NCBI GenBank assembly: GCA_029747015.1
Contig: JAKOGI010000138.1
Location: 532,501-596,500, forward strand
Reading direction: 5' to 3'
From: Carnegiea gigantea
Lineage: Eukaryota; Streptophyta; Magnoliopsida; Caryophyllales; Cactaceae
DNA length: 64,000 nucleotides
A model generated the notes under the pieces. The model did no database searches. It had not been told where the DNA came from and saw only the letters and a program-made list of their open reading frames with translations. Position numbers and translations under genes: made by a program. This document shows positions 57,204 to 64,000 of the stretch, in pieces (the stretch's first letter is position 1; each line of letters opens with the position of its first letter).

Positions 57204-57319
57204 TAGTTTAGATTTTTTAATGGGCCTCACTGTTATGAAAGACAACCATTATGGGGGGGGGGTCTAGTTTAGATTTTTTGATGGGCCTCACTCTTATGAA
57301 ATACAACCATTATGGGGGG
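57204..57319. repeat. 61-bp tandem duplication with G runs
   Basis: Two copies (starting 57204 and 57265) of a unit TAGTTTAGATTTTTT..ATACAACCATTATGG, each ending in a run of G. Confidence 0.85.
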
Positions 57320-59836
57320 GCTCCAGATCGATCAGTAGTACTACAAAGGGCCCGTCTGCTATTAAATTTGAAAATTATTTAATATAGTCCCTCACTGTAA
57401 ATAAACGTATGCGTCATCTAAATCACTATTTTCAACCTTATAGTGACAATCACTATAAGTTTTTACTTTTCAAAATTCAATCCACTATTTTCACAATTCC
57501 TTCCAAAAACAGCAGTTTTTTTCTTTCGAAATGTACATTGTCTAAAATCCACAAATCCTGATATATAATATAAGAATTGGTTTGCTACCACCAAGTTTTG
57601 CGAGCTTGGGTAAATTCCATCCCCCCCCCCCCCCAACCAAAAAAAAGCTTGGTTAAATTAGTCTCCCAGTTACCTTTGCTTTTTTTTGGGGGGGAATCAG
57701 TGCCTTATAAATGAACGTGATATCTAAATGTGTCAAACTTTTTTCGATATATTTCGCCACATTCTATGCCCCTATAATAGATGCACTCATCAGATGTCTT
57801 CCTTTGCTGAGGCGTAATGAGGATTTGAAGTTTGTGCGATATAATTAGGATTTCAAGTTTGTTATGAGTATTCTACTGTAATATTTTGATAGATTGTTGT
57901 TAGATTTATCAGCCCCTATATTATAGACTTAAATTTATGGAGTCATTAATATGACGCGATTTGAATCATAAAATATTTTTTTTTTGAAAAGAACGCTGTG
58001 GAAATAAAGGATTAGTGTTAGAAAAGTAAAATACGCTAACCCAAATCAACAGACCTCTGACTACCTTATACATTGTATGGACTTAAAACTGTGACAACCT
58101 CAACATTACAAGCAGATATTTGAAATCACTTGTCGGTGCTGAATTACATTCAATAATTCGGGGGATCATTTTGAATTTTTTTCATGTTGTTGTGGAATCT
58201 TTCCATATATAGCCACCGACAGAAGTCTGTCGGTTACGAGCAGGCTAGCCCCACACAATTATCAACATGAGGGACGATCCATGAACCTAATAAGAACATC
58301 GGTTCTAAAGAATGGGATCTTGTCCCTTATTGGATGATAAGAGCTTGGAAAATAACAAGGTTTTATAAGTGGTGTAGCAAGCCTATCACAATAACAAGTG
58401 CTTGTCCCCTCTCCTAGCCAACTGTGGATAATGTTAACATGAATGAATAGTCTTTGATCCAAAGTGAGAATGATGTCTTGAAGGTTAAGTTGTTAGCCAA
58501 TAGGTTATGTACAACGTCAATTATTGGGTTGATGAGTTACAATTATTTGTGCACACACAAAAAAAAAAAAAAATTTATTATGTTTTACTTGTTGGTCCTA
58601 TTTGACAAATAGTAGTTAGTTGTTACCTATTAGTTATTTATATTAACTATTTAAATTAGTTATTTGTATTAGTTGTTTCAATTAATCGTTTGTAGAAAAA
58701 TTATTTGGTGAAATTAACTATTTCTAATAAAGTTGTGAAACAAAAAGCTAATTTCCCAAAAACTCTTATAAAAAGTTCATCAAATTAGATTTTTCAAATT
58801 ATATGTTAGACCCAAAAAGCTCTACCAAATTAAAAGATATTCTACTAAACACCTAAATTAATTTTTTGATAGGGGCAAGCAGCTAATTTTTGTCCAAAAA
58901 CTCTTTTTGGCCAAAAAGATCTACAAAAAGTTGTTTACCAAACATCCCCACTATCTCCACACAAATCCATAAAAAGGGGATGTTTGGTAACATTAACTTA
59001 TTGGAGAAAAAGAATTATGCGGGATGTTTTAACTATTTTGACCAAGTCAAACAGATCAGTATGTGTTTGGTCAGCAACTGTTTAAGACAGCTGTTTGGTC
59101 CCAAATAGCTCTGAAAATGTTATTTTCATTAGCTTTTTCAAAATAACTTTTTGTAGAAATGATACATTTGCCTAAGACTTTAAACAAATTACATTACATG
59201 TCATTAAATTATATTTATATAATATTATTTTATAAAATAGAAAGAGTATATAGTATCATAAAGTGTTCCTTGAAGGTTTATAGTAGTAGCATTCGAACAT
59301 AGTTAAATCTTGAGGATCAACAAGAGTAGAGATATTTTTCTTATTTTTATTTTTATTTTGAGACAAAAACAAACCATTGAAATTGCATTGTTTCTTTCAT
59401 TATTTGTATTTTTTTCCTTAGCCAAGTAATATACTTTTGGGTGTAAATTTTCTAATTTTACTAGTATATTATATCATGCCTATTTGGTTCTCTCACCATT
59501 CACCTTTATGAACATCTGATACTTTGATATTTATACTTTAGATTATTCAATCCCCCTTCCGATTACCTAAACAATGAGCTTTGGATCGGTGCAAAATATT
59601 AACATTTGATAATGAAGTAAAGTCATTAGAAATTCATATAAAATTCAATTTCAATTTATAAACCCAAAAAATTTTTAAAATAACAAAATAATGTTATAAA
59701 ACATTGGCATCATTTATATAAGTACAAATTGAAAAGAAATAAAATAAATGATGAATGCAAATATGTAGAATTTAATAAGAAAGTAAAGTTTTATCAATAA
59801 AAATTTTCTTCTATTTTTTGTGTAATGACAAATGAA

Positions 59837-59837
<1 letters not shown>

Positions 59838-59914
<77 letters not shown>
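59838..59914. repeat. (AT)n microsatellite
   Basis: About 38 uninterrupted AT units. Confidence 0.97.
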
Positions 59915-59917
<3 letters not shown>

Positions 59918-60124
59918 ACCAATTTAATTCTTTAAAAAAAGTAAATAAAAAAATATGTTCTACTTAGAAGTAGTTTAGAGATAAGTATATAAATGAAGTT
60001 TCACCAGACATCTTTATTAAAAATAGCTAACTTTATCAAATAATTTTTCTAGAAGCAACTAATTCAAACAGCTAATGCAAACAACTAATTCAAATGGCTA
60101 ACAGCTAACAGCTAATACTATATC

Positions 60125-61053
60125 CATGGGTAGATTTATATAGGAGGGAGAGGTGTCCATGGACATCCCTAGCCAAAAATAAGTTTTAATGTGCTACTTT
60201 AAAGGAGGTTATAGTAGTTTATGTAGACACCCCTTACATAGTTTTAAAAAGTTATAGCCACTCTTTTATACCTAACCCACATATTTGCATTTTTAATTTG
60301 TTAAAATACCAGAAATTCATTTATAAAGTTTGAATTTGATAGAAAAAAAATAAATTTAAATGCATCCAAACCCAAATCTCTATTGTTCTCTCCCTCCCAT
60401 TCTCTCTTGTGTGGATTCTAGACTCTTAATTTAATATAATGTAATCTCTTTAATTTTCATTTATTGTTATCATTGATTTTTTTCAATTATTTAGTTGCAA
60501 TATGTTGTTGGTGTAGAATTTTTGTTAACTTGCCACTAATCATTGATTTAAACTTGATGCTATTTCTTTTTTCCCTCCTTTTGGTGCGATTAGATGGAGA
60601 TTGCTCATTTATAGCTTTATTTCATGTTTTATGTGTTAACTTCGCAGTTTTTTTCAATTTTTTGTTGGGTTTGATTATTTGGTGCAGATGATTTGTGCTC
60701 TGTAATCAAAGATTTAAATAAATGGTAGATAATTGTAACATTCTGTGATTTCTGTATATTTTATGTATCAACTTCAAAATATGAAAAATTACAAAGAACA
60801 AACGTAGTAGTATACCTATCGTAGTTTTTTTTTTTTTTTTTTAAGAGCAAAAAAGTGGGCTATATTGTTATTGTTTATCAACTTACGCTAGTGCAGCAAT
60901 ATGAGACGGAATATTTGTTAAAAAAAAGTATGTGGCGGAAAACTTATACAAATAGTCTACCTTAATATGTATCATATGTTTTTTTTAGTAGTGTATATTA
61001 GTAACGACCTTAATATATGGACACCTTATTCTAAATGTCTAGATCCGCTACTG
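60125..61053. mobile_element. Non-autonomous hAT-like element, copy 2 (929 bp)
   Basis: Direct-orientation relative of 55965-56883. Matching blocks include GGTGTCCATGGACA, CTTGATGCTATTT, TTTTGGTGCGATTA and GGAATATTTGTT, plus a terminal CTAGATCCGC block. Its left end is degraded (CATGGGTAGAT). The right end on the other strand is CAGTAGCGGATC. Flanking 8-bp repeats ACTATATC and GCTCTATC match at six of eight positions. Confidence 0.72.
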
Positions 61054-61113
61054 GCTCTATCTTGACTAGCACATGGGATGAAGACAAATCTTAACTATCA
61101 AGAAGAAGCAAAA

Positions 61114-61326
61114 TGTGGAGGTTGGACGTTACCTCTATGTTATTCAAACCGTAGGAGATGATAATGCATTTCTGGCATGCATTTACTGGAAACTACCTTA
61201 CAAGGGAAATGCCAATTAATAGAGGACATGTAGGGATATAAATGTAATTTATTGTACTCTTTTTGACTATATATACAAGGCCAGGCTCCCAGGTTTGGGT
61301 AAGCCATTCACTCACTAAATCTCACA
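61114..61326 (+). repeat. 5' LTR of copia D
   Basis: Starts TGTGGAG and ends CTCACA (short inverted termini), directly before a primer site. It carries a TATA-like CTATATATACAAGG about 60 bp before its end, as expected for an LTR promoter. The partner LTR is beyond the window, so the left border is inferred from the terminal motif. Confidence 0.6.
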
Positions 61327-61338
61327 TGGTATCAAAGC
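61327..61338 (+). other. Primer binding site of copia D
   Basis: TGGTATCAAAGC, one mismatch from the plant copia initiator-tRNA site. The leader that follows (GTAAGAGGCCTCGAGTTCG) is of the type commonly seen after copia primer sites. Confidence 0.85.
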
Positions 61339-64000
61339 CTTGCGAGTAAGAGGCCTCGAGTTCGAATCTCAATAGCCCCTATATTGATTCATTTCGCAAA
61401 GTAGGGGAGCCTTTGCAGTATCCACGCTTCATGCTCCTGGACATACTGCTATGCATTGTCCAAATCATTACTCCTCAAAACGTTAGTCAGTACTCCTGGC
61501 ATATGCTACTTTCAATCCTATTGCAGTTAATGAATAGGTTTGATATCCTGACTCTGCAGCGGCCTCTCACATGACACCTGATGATGGTAAGTTATTTTCT
61601 AAGTCTGTTTACACTAGTAATGCAATGGTTAAAGTCACCGGCACTTCCGTCCTACCCACTAGTCACAAGTCCTTAACCCTTACCAATGTCTTGCATGTAC
61701 CTAAATTGCGGCACAATTTACTTTTCGTTAGACAATTATGTAGGGACAATGACTGTCATGTGGTGTTTGACTCTCTTCCTGTGTTCGTGTCAAGGACAAT
61801 ATCACGGGTGATGTCCTATTATAGGCTTCCAGTTCGGGTCTCGTCTACACTGTCCTTGTAACAGCAGTTTCTGCTCCTGCTAATGTCGTTCTCACCGAGT
61901 CAGGCAATCTTTGGCATCGATGCTTGGGGCATTGTAAAGTTAGCACTTTAGATGTTTTAAAGAAAAACAGTTTACTTCAGTTTAAAACAGTTTTCTCCAA
62001 TAAGTGTGTTTCATGTTGCTTAGCTAAATCCCATGGACTTCCCTTTTCTTTTGCTGAACATAGAACGAATTCTCTTTTACAGTTGATTCATTATGATGTT
62101 TGGCAGTCTCTTATTTTATCTCATCAGGGTTATAAATACTATGTATCCTTCATTGATGATTATTCACGTTTTACTTGGATTTATCCAATGCGTCGTATAT
62201 CTGAAGTCTATGAGTTGTTTACTCAGTCTCAAAAACTGGTGGAAAACTTGTTTAACTGCAAAATTAAGATGTTTCAAAGTGATGGGGGTTGTGAGTTTGA
62301 CAACTCCTCTATGCTTAATTTGTTCACCCAACATGGCATTTATTTTTGTAAGTCTTGTCCCGATACTCAGCAGCAAAATGGGGTTGCTGAACGGAAGTAT
62401 CGTCACATTCTTGAAATGACTTGTTCATTTCTTATTGATGCCTCTATGCCAGCTTATTTTTGGTTAGATGCCGCTAACACAGTTTTCTACACTATTAATC
62501 GACTCCCCACTCCTGTTTTACAACAAAAATCTGCATTTGAAGTTTTTCTTTCAGCGAGTGCCCGACTATTTGTTTCCTAAACATTTTGGTTGCTTGTGCT
62601 TTCCAAATTTTATGGCTTCTTCTGCAAATAAACTTCAACCTCGTTCTGTTCAATGTGTATTCTTAGGTTATGCTGCGAACTATGAAGGATACCGTTATCT
62701 AGACCCTATTTCAGGACGAGTCTATGTCAGTCGGCATGTTTATTTTCTTGAAACACAATACCCCTTTTCAACTTTGATTGCTAGATCTCCACATTTGCAT
62801 CATCCCTTTGTTTTTAATCATGATGAGATCTTGACACTGACTCCTACGTCTAATGTTGAGATCGCCGGTCTTCTTTGCCTGACCACCACTTGGCCTCTCT
62901 TGTGTCACAGCACCAGGCCCACCTATTAGGCTCTTCCTCACCCAGGCCGCATCCCACACACCATCCGACCTCTCCCGCTCATTGCTCCCAGGCCCTAGAC
63001 CTGGCTATCGTCTCCCCACCTGAGCCCGCTTAGCATCCTCTGCATCTCATCCCACGCCACACTTGACTCCTCTGACCCGGCCAGCAGTTTTGGCAGTTAG
63101 GCCTGCCCCAGCTCGCTGTTCGCCCCTTGTCGACAAGGGCCGCCCGGTCCGCCCTAGTGACCCCCTAGATGTTCACAGACTCCAGCCCACCTTGTCCTAG
63201 GCCCGTCTGCTTATGTCATCCAGGGTCGCCCCAGGCCAGACCAACCCAGGTCAGTCCGGTGCTGTCGCCCTAGCCCAGCCTGTGTCTGCCACCTCCTCAG
63301 TCGATACCGTTCTCAACCCGGTGAACCGTCATCCTATGCAAACCCGTTCCAAGTTCGGTATTGTTAAACCTAAACCCATCTTATCTCTTATCTTGTCTCT
63401 CATCGAAGTGAAGCCCACTTCCTTTGCTAAGGCCTCGAAACATCCTCAATGGGTTGAGGCCATGACGGAGGATTATCGTGCTCTCTTAGCCAATGATACT
63501 TGGGATTTGTTCCATCTCCACTTGGTCAGAATATTGTTGGTTGTAAGTGGATTTACAAAATAAGATATCGTTCTGATGATAGCATTGAGAGGTACAAAGC
63601 GTGGTTAGTGGTACAAGACTTTCATCAATAAGCAGATATTGACTACCATGAAACTTTTAGTCTTGTTGTTAGACCGGTTACTGTTCGCTTACTTTTGTCT
63701 CTTGCTGTTTCTTTTAGTTGGCCTATTCGACAGTTAGATGTCAGGAATGCGTTCTTACATGTCAATCTAACTAAAGAAGTTTACATGCGACAACCTCCTG
63801 GGTTTGTTCATTCAACTTTTCCAAGGCATGTTTATAAACTTAAAAAGGCTATGTATGGTTTGAAACAAGCACCTCGTGCTTGGTTTCATCGATTAAGCAG
63901 TTTTACTTTTGACTCAGCAGAAGTATATTGTTGATCTCCTTCATTAATTTCCTCTGCAAACATGTAAACTCGTTAGAACACCTTCTGCTGCACGAACCAC
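61327..64000 (+). pseudogene. Copia D pol with gag and RT-core deletions, cut by window edge
   Basis: Only about 190 bp separate the primer site from the protease motif (PDSAAASHMTPDDG, 61531-61585), so gag is missing. The frame then gives LTLTNVLHVPKLRHNLL and GAG-pre-integrase (LWHRCLGHCKVSTLD, near 61925). The integrase core follows with all three catalytic residues (HYDVWQS; QSDGGCEFD; NGVAERKYRH). A frame change near 62560 leads to the integrase C-terminus (FGCLCFPNFMA, CVFLGYAANYEGYR). After a Pro/Ala-rich linker, reverse transcriptase starts ([49 protein letters not shown]) and jumps near 63905 to [18 protein letters not shown]. The segment with the YVDD active site is therefore deleted. 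Different copia lineage from A, B and C. Not functional. Confidence 0.9.

Larger units (their letters stand above)
56892..60124. other. AT-rich DNA between the two hAT-like copies
   Basis: No gene is recognised. It includes a C14 run near 57620, an 8-bp-stem hairpin ACCGACAG-AAGT-CTGTCGGT near 58217, and stretches rich in AGCTAAT, TTAGTTATTT and TGTTTGGT motifs (58600-59110 and 60000-60120) resembling common plant Tourist/hAT MITE sequence. A TA microsatellite lies at 59838-59914. The missing first exon of the nucleoside hydrolase gene was looked for here and not seen. Confidence 0.55.

Noticed and set aside
61339..61390. B-box-like AGTTCGAATCTC suggesting a tRNA gene
   Set aside because: It lies directly after a copia primer site, where such leader sequence is common, and no cloverleaf can be formed with the upstream sequence.

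Overview
The window is nuclear DNA from a flowering plant, most likely a eudicot: it is AT-rich, intron-containing and dominated by transposons. Only two host genes are visible. On the + strand are the last three coding exons of a LEC14B/DCAF11-type WD40 protein gene (6853-13967). On the - strand are eleven exons of a two-domain, NSH3-type nucleoside hydrolase gene (44454-55607), whose first coding exon is not found up to the right edge. No rRNA, tRNA or CRISPR was recognised.

Layout. 1-4275: Ty1/copia element A (- strand, cut by the left edge), with a 1.16-kb hAT-like element inside its gag. 4276-5660: SINE-like and LINE-ORF1-like (DUF4283) debris. 6853-13967: WD40 gene; its first visible intron holds a young, complete 4.5-kb copia element B (7476-11990) with 292-bp LTRs and a perfect GGTTT target duplication. 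15295-21179: a whole 5.9-kb Mutator-like element with ~385-bp terminal inverted repeats, a decayed MURA-type transposase and a convergent, decayed GRF-zinc-finger ORF. 21470-28000: two AT-rich tandem arrays (periods ~947 and ~467 bp) whose monomers carry the same short motif in both orientations, with a 556-bp hAT MITE between them. 29010-41810: old copia element C (+ strand). It is split by a 6.1-kb non-autonomous LTR element (33191-39297; 2.3-kb LTRs, tRNA-Asp primer site, no coding capacity), and its 3' LTR is split by a 1.6-kb PIF/Harbinger-like element (39701-41320). 44454-55607: nucleoside hydrolase gene with a 5.9-kb third intron containing ~1.26 kb of TA-type microsatellite. 55965-61053: two related ~0.92-kb hAT-like elements. 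61114-64000: copia element D (+ strand, cut by the right edge), with gag and the core of reverse transcriptase deleted.

The nesting gives a relative chronology. Element C is older than the LTR element and the Harbinger-like element that split it; A is older than its hAT. B is the most recent insertion, with about 1.7% LTR divergence by eye, yet its pol is already broken. The two host genes are transcribed away from each other's direction of growth and show no functional link; the rest is transposon and satellite-like DNA. All motif calls, coordinates and mismatch counts were read by eye, with no database search.
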